Below the pieces are notes generated by a model that saw only the letters and a program-made list of their open reading frames with translations, did not search any database and had not been told where the DNA came from. Positions 47,164-59,115 of a stretch of DNA of 64,000 nt are shown piece by piece. Made by a program: the position numbers and the translations under genes. How positions within the stretch are numbered: position 1 is the stretch's first letter; each line of letters opens with the position of its first letter. This stretch comes from Paralithodes platypus (taxonomy: Eukaryota; Arthropoda; Malacostraca; Decapoda; Lithodidae): positions 43,027,656 to 43,091,655 of the forward strand of contig CM064523.1 in assembly GCA_032716605.1 (NCBI GenBank), read 5' to 3'.

Positions 47164-47265
47164 AGGAACTTTTGGTGCTAGGTACTCCTCTGTCGGGAGT
47201 CCTGCATTAAAGGAACTATTGGGGCTAGGTACTCCTTCTGTCGGGAGTCCTGCATTAAATGCACA
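47164..47265 (-). repeat. Short in-frame repeats between zinc knuckle and protease
   Basis: Units encoding PLMQDSRQ-EYLAP-V (about 15-17 residues) recur here, continue beyond the MITE at about 46905-46928, and appear at 62841-62930 in Gypsy copy 2. Confidence 0.85.
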
Positions 47266-48536
47266 TATGGAATTTGAGATACAGCGGCAACTGTCTGCCC
47301 CGATCTCTCGGTTTTCTCCTTGGCCCAGCACTGATAAGCTAGGTGGCCTCTCATGCCACAAAAAGTACATACTTTAGGGGATACGGGAACGTTCCCTCTT
47401 TGAGCATTACTATTACTATGGGGCCCACCTCTGTTACTATTGCCCTGAGTCGCATTTTTAGTTGGGGGATCAATTCTATTTTGGCTAGCTGGGGAAGACG
47501 TTATAGGCTTGTGACTGGGTCTGTCAGATTTGTGATTGGGATACTTAAAATTAGAACTAGAATTATCGTAGGGCTTCTTTCCACGAAATTTGTTGTTGAG
47601 CACGTATGTGTCAGCCATGTCAGCGGCGTCGGAAAGACAATCTACCTTTTTCCCCTTTAAATGATAGGATACAGAAGAATCAATTTTCCATAGGAAATTT
47701 TCTAACAGGACCAACTCCTTCAGATCGTTGTAGCTTGTGACTTTCTTACTCTTGACCCAATGATTGAAAGTTTTAGTCATGGTCCTGGCAAATACCTTAT
47801 GGGTTTCTTCTACTTTCTTCTGGTTTTTACGGAAAGATTGCCTGTAAGCCTCAAGCTGCAATTGATAGGTTTTTAGGATAGCTTCTTTGAGATTGTCATA
47901 ATCCTGCCTAACCTCTACTACTTCTGACAAATACGTGGCTCGAGCCTGCCCTGTCAAAACGGTTTGTAACATAAAAGGCCATTGATCTCTTGTCCACTTC
48001 ATACCTCCAGCAACTTCCTCAAACAAAACAAAGAAATCCTGCACATTATCCTCAGTGAAAGGTGGAATGACACTGGTCATAGTCAATCCCAGAGGGGGAG
48101 CAATTTCGGGAGCATTTGTATTGACATTAAATATAGTTGAGCTATACGATATTGATATTCACATTTTATTTCTGGTTTCTTCGGTAATTGCTTTTATTCT
48201 GGCTTCTTCGGTAGTTGCTTTTTTTCTGGCTTCTATTTTTAGTCTGGCTAGTTCCAGTACTTGATCACCGGTCAAACCAGGTGGCAATTGTTCATCAAGT
48301 TGGCTAGGATTACTCGGGATCCCACCAACTGCTCAGTCACCCTCCCCGCCTTGTACAGGGAACAGGTGGGTTTTTATGGTCTGAGCCACCTCTACTTTAG
48401 ACATGTTTGAGACAGTTAATTGGAGATGCGAGGCAAGCACTTTCAGTTCGGATTTTGACAGACGGTCAATATCAGGGGCTGTGGGTTCTGATTCTATGAA
48501 AACTCGAGCATCTTAGTCATTAATTAGATGAGGCAT
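47178..48536 (-). pseudogene. Gypsy gag with zinc knuckle
   Basis: The ATG at 48536 is followed by a stop at codon 8 (48513-48515) and another near 48334. The open part from 48086 reads TSVIPPFTEDNVQDFF, WTRDQWPFMLQTVLTGQA and YNDLKELVLLENFL, then a C-x2-C-x4-H-x4-C knuckle (CTFCGMRGHLAYQC). The N-terminal segment resembles a SAP-like helix pair (SKSELKVLASHLQL). The gag part is more damaged than in Gypsy copy 2. Confidence 0.88.
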
Positions 48537-48609
48537 GATTAATATTTGATTTTTAAGTAGTGAAACGGTAATGAACCTGAGTGAAACTGTATGAAACGGA
48601 TCCTGGCGA

Positions 48610-48617
48610 GGTCGCCA
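48610..48617 (-). promoter_or_regulatory. tRNA primer-binding site
   Basis: On the element strand TGGCGACC, extended as TCGCCAGGA, lies 6 bases after the 5' LTR end. TGGCGACC complements the 3' end of an arginine tRNA (GGTCGCCA), as known for some Drosophila Gypsy elements. The same site is at 61509 in copy 2. Confidence 0.75.
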
Positions 48618-48623
48618 CTCTTC

Positions 48624-49923
48624 TGTTACGTATCTTGATCCTCAAGTGGTTAACTTGATGACTCTAGATAGCACAGAGATATATATTAAGGTATCAGTCA
48701 GCTGAAGGCAAAACAAAAGTAAAATCTAATAACATTATTTCCTGTTGTTGCTTCCTTTCCTTTTGGATCTTAGGACTTAGTAGGACTATTAATTCTATAA
48801 AAAGTCTTGAAAGATAAATATTAAAGTAAGAATATTTCTGTCTCTTACCCATTTTGAAATGAATAGATAGTTTTCTTATATGTCCTTTTATTTATATTTA
48901 ATGTAATTATTCTTGGTTCTTGTCTTACGTTAATAGTATTATATTATTATTATCATCAGGATTAATATCAAATTCACATAAAAAGTTAGATATATTTAAT
49001 AATTAGTTAAATGTATTTCTTAACCACGTAACATTGAGGTTTGATTATGAGTAAATTAAGTTACAGGATCGCTTCATAGATTCGATTCAAGTCTCACTCA
49101 AATAATATGAAAAGCAAAAATAATATTTTGAAGCTAAACATTTTTTCTTCAGCTTAGGAAATCACTAGAAGTAATATTAACACAGCCATGTTAGTCTAAG
49201 GCGATATTACTAATATGAGACAATAGCATCACCGTACTAAGCACCGTTAAGCAATGTAAGCTTAATTAAAAGAAAATGAAAGAACTCGTAAGTATTATTC
49301 TAAAACAATAGTATTACTTTCATCATAACCCAATTACTTAAAGAGTTGCTTTAGTCCACAAGTTAGTCAACTAAAATAGTTAAGTACATAATAATAGCGT
49401 TAACGTTAATTCCCAATCACATATCTCACTAACCAACATAACGTAAGTGTTTACACCGAACACACTTAACACACACTTATATAATCTGACTGACAGTCAC
49501 AATCCCATTATAATACTTCACCCCGTCTTCCTCCAGCTGCAAGTTCACCTTCCCCAACTCCAAATGAGACTGATTTGAATGCCCACTACTCGGGTCTTAT
49601 ATACTAAACTATGATGGTGTAGGAACGAATCAGGAGGCGAGTGATGGTGCGCGCCCCTATCATAGCTCCTCGAGTTGCATAGCAGGTGCGTGGACCAAGG
49701 GGGTCTCCTGGCGTCCATCATACGTCATAGCGTCGGGTCATCAAAGTAGTTTGCAGGGTCCCCTATGACGCACGCAGGTGTGAAGGCTTGTTTGCTGGTA
49801 TGCGGGCGAGCTGGTTTCCCACTCGCTGGTTCGCTCGCTGGTCTGCTTCGCCGCTTGGGTAGTTTGACACTCCTTCAACTCTAATTCTAACTCTTAAATT
49901 AACATACAGGGCTCCGTATGTCA
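48624..49923 (-). repeat. Gypsy 5' LTR, 1300 bp
   Basis: Bounded by TG (49923 on the minus strand) and CA (48624). It has lost about 150 bp near 48780 relative to the other LTRs. Promoter elements were not identified. Confidence 0.9.

Positions 49924-49924
<1 letters not shown>

Positions 49925-50006
<82 letters not shown>
49925..50006. repeat. (AT)n then (GT)n microsatellite
   Basis: Directly adjoins the Gypsy 5' LTR. Confidence 0.95.
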
Positions 50007-50008
<2 letters not shown>

Positions 50009-50311
50009 ATGCAACTATACAATGTCCACACTCGTCTTATGAAGGCCATCTAGGAATCAATGGATTCATAACTATTAGTTCATGTTTTAACTGGCTGACC
50101 AGTCCTAATATCGATTGAGAGATTGTATCGTCTCTCAATATTCACTTTCATAAATTCAACGCAATCAAACCCCATAAACTTCACTGTATTGCTCAATAAG
50201 ATAAATAGAGTCAACTGAGTTATTTTTACCTCTCCGGTATAATATAAAAGAGCAGCCTGATCAATATCACTCGGCCTGTTGCTCTTCCTATGTTTTTTGT
50301 AAATATATTGT

Positions 50312-50395
<84 letters not shown>

Positions 50396-51378
50396 GGAAC
50401 ATGGTAAATATAAAAATGGGTACATACTGTATATCATAAGTTATCTTGTGTTCACAATCACTTTAAATCACTTTGACAGAATATTATCAATTATTATTTA
50501 TAGATACCCTATTCTCTTGCAGCCTATGTTTACATACCGTATATGTTTTCAGTTGCTGCCAACATATTATTTTAAATTTCAGAAGGACCTCTAGTAAAAG
50601 GAGGAATACAATACAAATTCAACAAACCTCTTCAATGCGTTGATTACCTATTTATAGTTAAAGTTACTTCTATAGTATTGCATTCGGTTTTGGAAAGACG
50701 TCTATTAATTATGGATTAAAGGAATATAATAATGTTTACAGTTTATCTGTAAGCACTCTGTAACTAATTCAATATATGGACTGAACGTAAATTTCGACCC
50801 ATTGCCAGGAAAAACAAGGCGCTAGCGGCATTCTAGGTCTCACTATATATACAATATATTTAGTGATTGTAGCGCACTCGATTCACTCGATACAGGAAGT
50901 TATGCGTTTTGTCTCCCTCGATCACATAGAAAGAACACAAAGGTTAAGTATTTTAATGGAACTAATGACATCAAAGTTTCCCTCTGTGTGCGTGTAGTGT
51001 GTGTGTGTGTTTTTTTTTTTTTGATGGGTCTTCAATCTGAAGTTTGTTGCGCTACATTATGTTACAATCCTATCCTCATATTTTCTGAAAAAGGTCTTTC
51101 ACATCACGCTACCCGAGACATATCCGCCAATGACTGATCTGAAAACTAATACTGTTGCCTATGTGACTGATTAAAGCCTCTGTTGTTCTCTATCAGCAAA
51201 TGTGTACCGGTATCATCGGTATGCACTAAATTATTTATTGATAATCAATTAAGCCCTGCTATTCTATACAACAAAATAGTTGAATTATGTTCTGTAATTT
51301 AATGCGTCCAGATATATAAAGGAAGCAACCCTTTACTAGACTATTTGCTCGTTTGCCCTCCCCACATTTCCACCACCA
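50007..51378. other. Non-coding stretch with a (GA)n array
   Basis: A (GA)n array of about 39 units lies at 50316-50393. No gene is seen. Confidence 0.7.
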
Positions 51379-51413
51379 AGGGGCTGTTCGGCCAGGCAGC
51401 CTAGGGAACGACG

Positions 51414-51454
<41 letters not shown>
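51379..51454 (+). mobile_element. 3' end of a LINE with (ACT)n tail
   Basis: GGGGCTGTTCGGCCAGGCAG followed by CCTAGGGAACGACGA and (CTA)n. It is the same 3' end as at 25355-25400 and 25464-25506, but with a different trinucleotide tail. Confidence 0.7.
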
Positions 51455-51456
<2 letters not shown>

Positions 51457-51882
51457 CACCACCTTCATGGTTGTGGGGAAGGACAAGTAGGGTTCTGTTA
51501 TGGTTTGATGAAGTCGATTTAATTGCACTTGCAAAAGACTGAAATATCTGAAGTGATCTAAGCATGAATGAAAGGAAATATTTCGAATTAAATATACGAT
51601 TCCCTTGACGTATTTACAATAGGACATTGTATGCACTCAACTACTATAATCAAATGTTACAATGGCAAATAGAGGTGATATTAGTTTGCAAAATACAAGC
51701 TAACTAAAACATAAATAATTCGAGGACCTTTTAACTGATATTATTCATATAAATGTGTGTCTTGTTTTACTTATTCTTAACTGTTAATACATTGACGCAC
51801 TATATATATATATATAATGTTGGTATGGCAAACATTAGGCAACCTTATTTAGATTTGGAAATATATGTTTATAGTTAGAAGG
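51455..51882. other. AT-rich spacer
   Basis: No gene or long repeat seen; a short (AT)n lies near 51800-51818. Confidence 0.5.
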
Positions 51883-52092
51883 TTAACCCTTTAAGGATAT
51901 GACACATTTTAGTAGTTTATTTTGGCTATCAAACAATTGTATACAGCTTAGGAAGGATATGTGGGAATTAAAAGGGTACAAACTATCTCAATCAACCCTC
52001 GGACTTCCATATAACCTTCCTAATCTGAATATAATCGTCTAATAATAGTCAGAAAACAGGACAGAAGTGCGTCATCGATCCTCATAGGGTAA
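51883..52092. mobile_element. TTAA-type MITE, about 210 bp
   Basis: Starts TTAACCCTTTAAGGATATGA. The far end CATAGGGTAA has lost one TTAA base. It is related to 36393-36594. Confidence 0.65.
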
Positions 52093-52167
52093 AACATAAT
52101 ATTTCAACCCTTTAAAAACCGATGATGACTTTGTAATTCCAGCAACAGCCAATGTATATTATTTACC

Positions 52168-52268
52168 TTAACCCCTTCAATCAGACGACGACTTCTTTAT
52201 TGTTTATAATGTTACTGCTAAATGTCCATGCTAAGCTTAGGAAAAACATCTAAGGATCAAAGGGGTTA
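52168..52268. mobile_element. TTAA-flanked MITE, 101 bp
   Basis: TTAACCCCTTCAATCAGACG at the left; AAGGATCAAAGGGGTTAA at the right. The terminal words resemble the 32485-32703 element. Confidence 0.6.
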
Positions 52269-52366
52269 ATACAAATGTTAGTTGATCATTTGACTTATGG
52301 CCCTTCCTAAGTTGAATACATTCACCTGAAGATTAAGAAGGATCTCTCATATTCTGAGGAGAAAGC

Positions 52367-52934
52367 CTTGCTTGTGTTAACTTTATTATATCTACAATTG
52401 TATGTGTTCCATGTGGTATTTTATAGCTCTTAAGGTTCGAATATCACTGTAGATTATCACATTATCGTATGAATTAAATATATTGTTCTTTACTATTCCA
52501 TATATATATTAACCCTCTCCGTCTCATATGACGCGACCGCGTCATATGGCAGTTTTGCCCAAGAGTATCATATGACGCGGTCGCGTCATATGAACCTAAT
52601 GAAATAGCTCAATAATAAGTTATATGACGATTTTGCGTCATTTTGAGCTCAGTAAGTTAGGTAAGTTAGATCATAATCTGTTGGTTGATGGCAACCCCAA
52701 ATTCCTCCGACTTCTAACGGTCTCTCAGTGTGAGACAGACTGTTGTGGGGGAAGTACCGGGCGCTCGGGCAACCCCTAACTTTCGTAAGTTGATATGTCT
52801 GGGGGGTTAATTAAACTAGATACATTTTAGTAATGATAATGTGATAGGTGATAATTATCAGAACCTTAATAACTATAAAATACCACATGGAACACATACA
52901 ATTGTAGATATAATAAAGTAAACACAAGCAAGGG
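52367..52934. repeat. Inverted repeat arms around a MITE
   Basis: 52367-52480 (CTTGCTTGTGTTAACTTTAT ... CCATGTGGTATTTTATAG) is the imperfect inverse of 52817-52934. The MITE 52509-52810 sits between the arms. A weaker third copy begins near 53070. Confidence 0.75.
52509..52810. mobile_element. TTAA-flanked MITE with ATATGACGCG palindromes, 302 bp
   Basis: Starts TTAACCCTCTCCGTCTCATA and ends GGGGGGTTAA. The near-palindrome CATATGACGCG/CGCGTCATATG occurs at 52533-52556 and, as its exact reverse complement, at about 52568-52591. Confidence 0.75.
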
Positions 52935-53349
52935 AAGATATTCCGTCCCTCCATATTTTATATGTGTGATACCGGTAAGTAAATCATGGCCTGTGATTGG
53001 CTAATCTGCATTAGCCCGTCAGTCAGTCTCCTCTCTCACTTACTTCTCCCATTTATCATTGTATTGTTTAGCTTGTGTTTACTTTATGATATATAAGTTT
53101 TTATTGGGTTTATTGTGATATTTAATAGCTCTTTAGATTCTTATAAGACTATAATGTATTAATTAATCATTAAAATTACTTAAACGTATATAGTTTAATG
53201 AATAAATAAGGAATAATACAGATAATAAGAAGAACTTATCAGCTCTGCCGCTCATTTTGGCCAGTGAGCTCGGGTAATGATATGATAGCCAATCAAGAGC
53301 CTCGATGCAAACACCAGTTAGGAGCCAGATGCACAGGTCGCTTGAATGG
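52935..53349. other. Non-coding spacer
   Basis: No gene seen. Confidence 0.5.
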
Positions 53350-54420
53350 AGTATAGAACACCTAACACAAATAATTGTGTCAATAATTGTGTCAGTCTAT
53401 GCGAGAAGAGAGGAGTTCTCCAGGGCACTGGATTTAATGTGGAGTAGATGGCTTATGAAACCTTCCATAAAATAGTTACTATGAAAAGTTGTTCAATATT
53501 TTCAAATACTGACTAGGCCAGATGCTTATCAAACCTCTAAACAATTAGAAGTATGCTGTATAATATAAACAATTGACACCATTAAGTGTTGTATTCTACG
53601 CATGCAAATAGCTTACCTATCTTATTACAGTCTAGGAAGCTGTTTAAAATTGTCGGTAATCCCTAAATTAATCTCATGCCTTATTTTAGCTATTATCAGA
53701 TATTACACAACATTAGAAAGTATCCATGGAAGAAAAGGGTTTAATAAGACCTACTTTGACCTATGAATCATTGGATGTTTACGTTATCTCCCTACTCCCT
53801 AAACTACTAAATGAGCTATAAAACTTTTCTCCTTGCTTCGGAGCACTTCATTAACTTTCGCTCTCCTCCATAAAGATATGAGATATACTGTAGACGGTAT
53901 GGGAATAATATATGAATTTGATTTATTTCACTACGATCAAACTCTGTTGAAGGAGGTATGAAATAGTGAAACATATTAACGTTTGTAGTGGTATTTTCTT
54001 AAGAATAAAACAGTCGTCTGCATGATCGAAGGGTTGTGTGATAACATACCAAGGTTGGGCGGAGGGATCTCCAACACAATTTACTGTATGGAATGATTGA
54101 ATTAAATATATCGCAATAATTTAATACAGTATATACTGTATATGCATATTATTATAGGTAATCCTTTAATTATTTCCTTCTATTGTTCCTTGACAGTATA
54201 TTAATATCATGTATGTTGTTATAATTAATGTTATGTTACACCACGTTATGTCATTCCTATGAACAATACCATATTCAGTCACATTATTTGTGTTGCGTTG
54301 TTAGTATCCTAATCTCTATTTTATATACATATTATTGGCGCTGTCATTTAACTGTCATTTAACGACCTATACTATAAACACCCATTATTGGTTATATTAT
54401 TCGCATGAATAAACTACTGT

Positions 54421-54908
54421 TTAACCCTTTACGAGCGGCCTATGCGGTTTATTTATATGTACCGCCCAGCGGGGTGTTTTTAGCCAAAATAGGGCTGTTT
54501 ACGTGATCATTTTCATGCCTAAATAAGACCCAGAACGTAAAACAAGTATCTATCCCTGAAAAGGCATAAACAGAGCTTTCGAATGACACCATAACGATGC
54601 TTTTATGATGGCTAGTTTTCTTGCAATAACCGTGCAACGCGAGTGCAAAAAGCAGGTAATTAGCCACTTTCCCGATACAATTCCGTATATAGCGAGTGAG
54701 AGAGGTAGGAGGGAGGTGAGATTCGTGTCAGTAGGTTCGCCGCGGTGGTCTGGAGCAGTCATACACTCGCTACTCTCCTGCCACCACTTGTCTCTCTCTC
54801 ACAGCAACATTACGTGCTGAAATTGCCACTCGAGTTATGTCGAGCGCCGCCACATAGTCCAGCTTTATTTAACTCTACTTAAGTTGCGCGCCGACTTTTA
54901 GGGGTTAA
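54421..54908. mobile_element. TTAA-flanked MITE, 488 bp family, copy 2
   Basis: TTAACCCTTTACGAGCGGC at the left and CCGACTTTTAGGGGTTAA at the right. The site is unoccupied in the homologous block near 23705, although the TTAA itself is not preserved there. Confidence 0.88.
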
Positions 54909-55097
54909 AGGGATATTATATATACCTATATATTACCTATACAAGAAAATGACACATGCCACTTCTAACTATGAAATGTGTGCCTGTTACATCTGTCACG
55001 GATACCCAGTGCATTTTCGCTTCCTTTAAGCATATATATTCCAAAATTAAAATAATGAAGGAGTGTGTGTGTGTGTGTGTGTTCTAGTTGGCATGTC

Positions 55098-55281
55098 GTA
55101 ATCCACCAAGAAACAGGAAGTTTCTCGCTTACTTTTGGAGCTACCTGGACGTGTTGAACAGAGCCATCTATGGAGAGCCAAAAACATTATATCTCGGATT
55201 ATTTCGAATAGGCCTACCACCGTCAGAGGGCACTAATGGATGGCTAAAGATTCAAACTACGACTTTAGTTCCAGACTGTAC
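55098..55281 (-). repeat. Dispersed repeat A, copy 3
   Basis: Inverted copy of 23387-23557, next to a (GT)n run at about 55063-55082. Confidence 0.85.
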
Positions 55282-57460
55282 GTAAGACTGTACTATACAT
55301 GTGCAAAAAGAACATTAACATCAGAAATAAAACATACAATAATTACGTAATTACCTTCGCTGCCGCAAGCGAGATGAATTTTGAGGTCGAAACAGCTACA
55401 TATAGACGCGAGCCGCCTGAACACCTGTAGGATGAGTAGTAATACAAAACCTTAACAAAACGAACACAAGATCACTATAATACCACATATGCTCCAAAAC
55501 ATATTAAACACCGCAAACACCTAAAGCCATTGCAATGGTGTGAACCAGACTGAGTGTGTTATTCTGGCCGCTCGTTGAGGGGGCCGTAGCAGGTCAGGGG
55601 GTCGTAGCAAGTATCTCAGACCGATATGAGTGTAAGATGACCGATCCAGTTCATATCTTGCATGATATGAAGTGACATGAAGATAATTTGGAGCTTTGAC
55701 TGAATTACATGAGGAAGTGTTGGCCATAGTACCGACGATATAAGTATTTAGAAAACACTGATTTACAAGTTGAGCCCATTTTATGAAATATATTCAGAAT
55801 TTGAATTTTCCTCTCTAGACATGTGATTGAAACTTAAAGAAATTTGTACAACAATGAATGGACGAAAATTGAGTTGCACAAACCAAATAGGCCTATATCA
55901 AACGTTAGGCATGCTATGAACTCATCACGTGTGTTTTGGAGTGATTGCATGATGGGTCGTTGTAGAAAACTAATTGAATAATGTAAGGTAGAGTCATTGG
56001 CATAAGAGTTGAGAGGACTAGAGGTACAGTTAAGATCATTAATGAATATTAGAAAGATAAATGGAGACAGGATAGAACCCTGAGGAACACCGGATTTGAT
56101 AGGTTGAAGAAAGTGATGACTGTCCCCAACTGCATTATTTTACAACCAGCATGCTATCCCCTTTACCATCTTGTCTAGGCTAATTATACTGTACTTGTTG
56201 TCACCATAGACGACTCCACCCATGACGATCGAGATACAACTCTCTTTTAGTTAACGTCACGCCTGCACATTACCCGCAATATATAATAACAAACGTGGCT
56301 CTCAATTCCCCCCCCCCCCAAAAAAAAAAGAAAGAAAAATAAAATAAAATAAAAGAAAAGAAAAAAACATATATATACAATAAACAAATATAGCCAGTAT
56401 CTCTGTTGCAGTTTCTAATATGCATATGATGTATCTCCTATTTGTATCGTCATCTCGATTGTATCGTGTTATTTATCCATCGATTGTGACTTGTAAATAC
56501 AGTCTTATAAGCTGTAACCGATTAGCTCTTCTTATATATATGCCTTGTTACGAGTGCCAATAGAGGCTTCTAGTCCTTGGACTAACACATACAATTAAAT
56601 ACTCAGCATCCCCGTAGCCTCAACTCGAAACACAGCCTATCGCAAAAGAACAGAGCTCATTTGCAACTTCCAGGCTCTCTGGGGACCAAAGGTGCAGACA
56701 ATCCTCAACTGATTTTGTTATACAAACAGTGAAAGCAACTGGAACTCCTAGTTGTGGTGATCAAATATCTTGAGTCACAACTATCATCAAAACTCAGTAC
56801 TGAAATGGCAATACTAAAGAGGATCCTTTCTAAGCTGCACAAAGAAGAGAAAGCTCTGATTTAATTTAAGTTACTAAAATGACGGTAAATACATGCCAAC
56901 AATGAAGCAAATATCAAGCATGAACAAATGAATCAAGGATCAAACAAACACCTATCAACCACCACCCACCTAATTTTCCTAACAATCGTTGATGCGTTCT
57001 AAGCCGACTTCAACTCAACAGGTTTTTATAATTGTGCCAGTGCTAGTGCTTAGCGGAGAAATAATGCCCAGGTAGGCAACACAGCCTACCTGCAGCGCAC
57101 TGTAGCACAAATACAAAACGCCAGTCTATTTTGTCCAGACTATTAGCTTGCCTGGGCCGAAGTAGTCCTCCCTGTAACTGATGACTAATGAAGTCCTCTA
57201 CCTTCTACTTTGAACCAAGCACCACCAATAGTCTGAACCCCTATGTATGTATGTATGTATGTACAGTATGTATGTATGTACAGACAGAGGGTGAGTGAAA
57301 GCTGAGGTGCATCAGGAAACTAAATATGAGCCAAGCTTGAATGGAGGCAGATCAAAGACATATAGGACCAGGAAAGAAGGCAGGGAAATAATATGGTGGT
57401 AAAGATAAATGTGGGGGTAGACAGAGAATGTGAAACGGGAACAAATTTATAGATGAGTTA
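55282..57460. other. Mostly non-coding stretch
   Basis: Apart from an RT remnant (55920-56215) it contains a C-run/A-rich stretch at 56309-56366 and a (TATG)n array at about 57243-57283. No other feature is seen. Confidence 0.55.
55920..56215 (-). pseudogene. LINE reverse transcriptase remnant
   Basis: On the minus strand the sequence reads SGVPQGSILSPFIFLIFIND and then NSYANDSTLHYS, the RT palm motifs GVPQGS and YADDST with one aspartate now Asn. It resembles Jockey-type RTs common in crustaceans. The flanks are too decayed to follow. Confidence 0.7.
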
Positions 57461-58297
57461 TTACGTATCTTGATCCTCAAGTGGTTAACTTGATGACACT
57501 AGATAGCACAGATATATATATTAAGGTATCAGTGAGCTGAAGGCTAAACGAAAGTAAAATCTAATAACATTATTACCTGTTGTTGCTTCCTTTCCTTTTG
57601 GATCTTAGGACTTGGTATCCTTTATTGACTGATGCTCTTTAATTATGAAAAAATACTGAAACTAATTAAAGTCATGTAGTATTTATAAAGAATTATTATT
57701 TAACCGAAGCTTAGTAGGCTATGGTTATGAACCGAATAAGTATATCTAAAGAAGGACTATTAATTACTGTATATATCAAGTCTTGAAAGATAAATATTAA
57801 GGTAAGAATATTTCTGTCTCTTACCCTTTTTGAAATGAATAGATAGTTTTCTTATATCATGTCCTTTTATTTATATTTAATGTAGTTATTATTCTTGGTT
57901 CTTGTCTTACGTTAATAGTATTATATTATTATTATCAGGATTAATATCAAAGTCACATACAAAGTAAGATATATATTTAATAATTAGATAAATGTATTTC
58001 TTAGCCCGGGAACTGCGGGAAGACTCTTAAAAGTTCGCCCGGCGGACTGCGGGAAGACTCTTAAGAGTCAGAAAACAAAAAATCAACTTTAAACATCGAA
58101 AAAAAAACAAAAAACATTTGTTTGCACCTGGGCCATGCAAATTATCACTCCTCTACCTCACCTCCTTCCCCACTTTCCTCCCCTCCTTCAGTTATCATCT
58201 ATTTTCCCTGTTATTCCCTTATTCTGAGGTATATTTTCGTGCTAACATTAGCGAGTTGCAAGCAGGGCATTGTCATCACTGTTAGCAAGCGAGTGCA

Positions 58298-58328
<31 letters not shown>

Positions 58329-59115
58329 CGATCGACTGTGTTTCAGTGGCCTTGGGGGAAATTGGCGGGAAAGCAGGTTGCCTCACCTATACATTATGTA
58401 ACTCGCGGCCTGTATCTCCGATTTTGACCATCCAAACGCTGTTTTCACTCGTGTTATTGTTGTAACAGGTTAATACCTTTATAATCAACCCATAATAGGC
58501 GCGTATGGATAAATATTAATGCTATTTATGGTAAAATGAATATTTTAGTGATGGAAACAGCTCAAATACATGCGCACAGGCAGAGGTGTCTAATAACCCC
58601 ATGCGCACTTAAGAGGTTAACCACGTAACATTGAGGTTTGATTATGAGTAAATTAAGTTACAGGATCGCTTCATAGATTCGATTCAGGTCTCACTCAAAT
58701 AATATGAAAAGCAAAAATAATATTTTGAAGCTAAAAGAATTTTCTTCAGCTTAGGAAATCACTAGAAGTAATATTAAAACAGCCCTGTTAGTCTAAGGCG
58801 ATATTACTAATATGAGACAATAGTATCACCGTTCTTTTTCTTACCAGCAATGTAAGCTTAATTAAAATAAAATGAAAGAACTCGTAAGTATTAATATAAC
58901 ACAATAGTATTACTTTTATCATAACCCAATTACTTAAAGAGTTGCTTTAGTCCACAAGTCAGTCAACTAAAATAGTTAAGTACATAATAGTAGTGTTAAT
59001 GTTAATTCCCAATCACATATCTCACTAACCAACATAAGTGTTTACACCGAACACACTTAACACACATTTATATAATATGACTGACAGTCACAATCCCATT
59101 ATAATACTTCACCCC
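57461..59115 (-). repeat. Partial Gypsy LTR, minus orientation
   Basis: It matches the LTR from its 3' end (TACGTATCTTGATCCTC) to the word CTTCACCCCG, so the first 400 bp of U3 are missing. A 620-bp MITE is inserted at 58001. No gag or pol follows on the outer side. Confidence 0.88.
58001..58620. mobile_element. TTAA-type MITE, 620 bp, inside an LTR
   Basis: The unoccupied LTR reads TATTTCTTAACCACG (for example near 49020). Here TTAG begins and TTAA ends a 620-bp insert. GGACTGCGGGAAGACTCTTA-type words repeat at the left, and a (GA)n run lies at about 58299-58325. Confidence 0.85.

Larger units (their letters stand above)
38149..49923 (-). mobile_element. Ty3/Gypsy LTR retrotransposon copy 1 (hosts a CR1 LINE)
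   Basis: The LTRs have TG/CA ends, and gag and pol lie between them on the minus strand. The internal order is gag, protease, integrase, then RT, so integrase precedes RT. Insertions are a 4.5 kb CR1 LINE in the 3' LTR and a 235-bp MITE between gag and protease. Gag, protease/integrase and RT all carry disabling lesions, and RNase H is missing. Both outer edges touch TA-rich microsatellite, so the insertion was probably into (TA)n. No clean target duplication can be read. Confidence 0.9.
53350..55281 (-). repeat. Inverted duplicate of the 23.4-28.3 kb block
   Basis: In reverse orientation this matches 28320 down to 27661 and then 24099 down to 23387, without the LINE that separates those halves. 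A 488-bp MITE (54421-54908) is present here and absent there. Divergence is moderate, with many substitutions and small indels. Confidence 0.85.

Noticed and set aside
50313..50594. Arg-Glu repeat protein over (GA)n
   Set aside because: Pure dinucleotide microsatellite.
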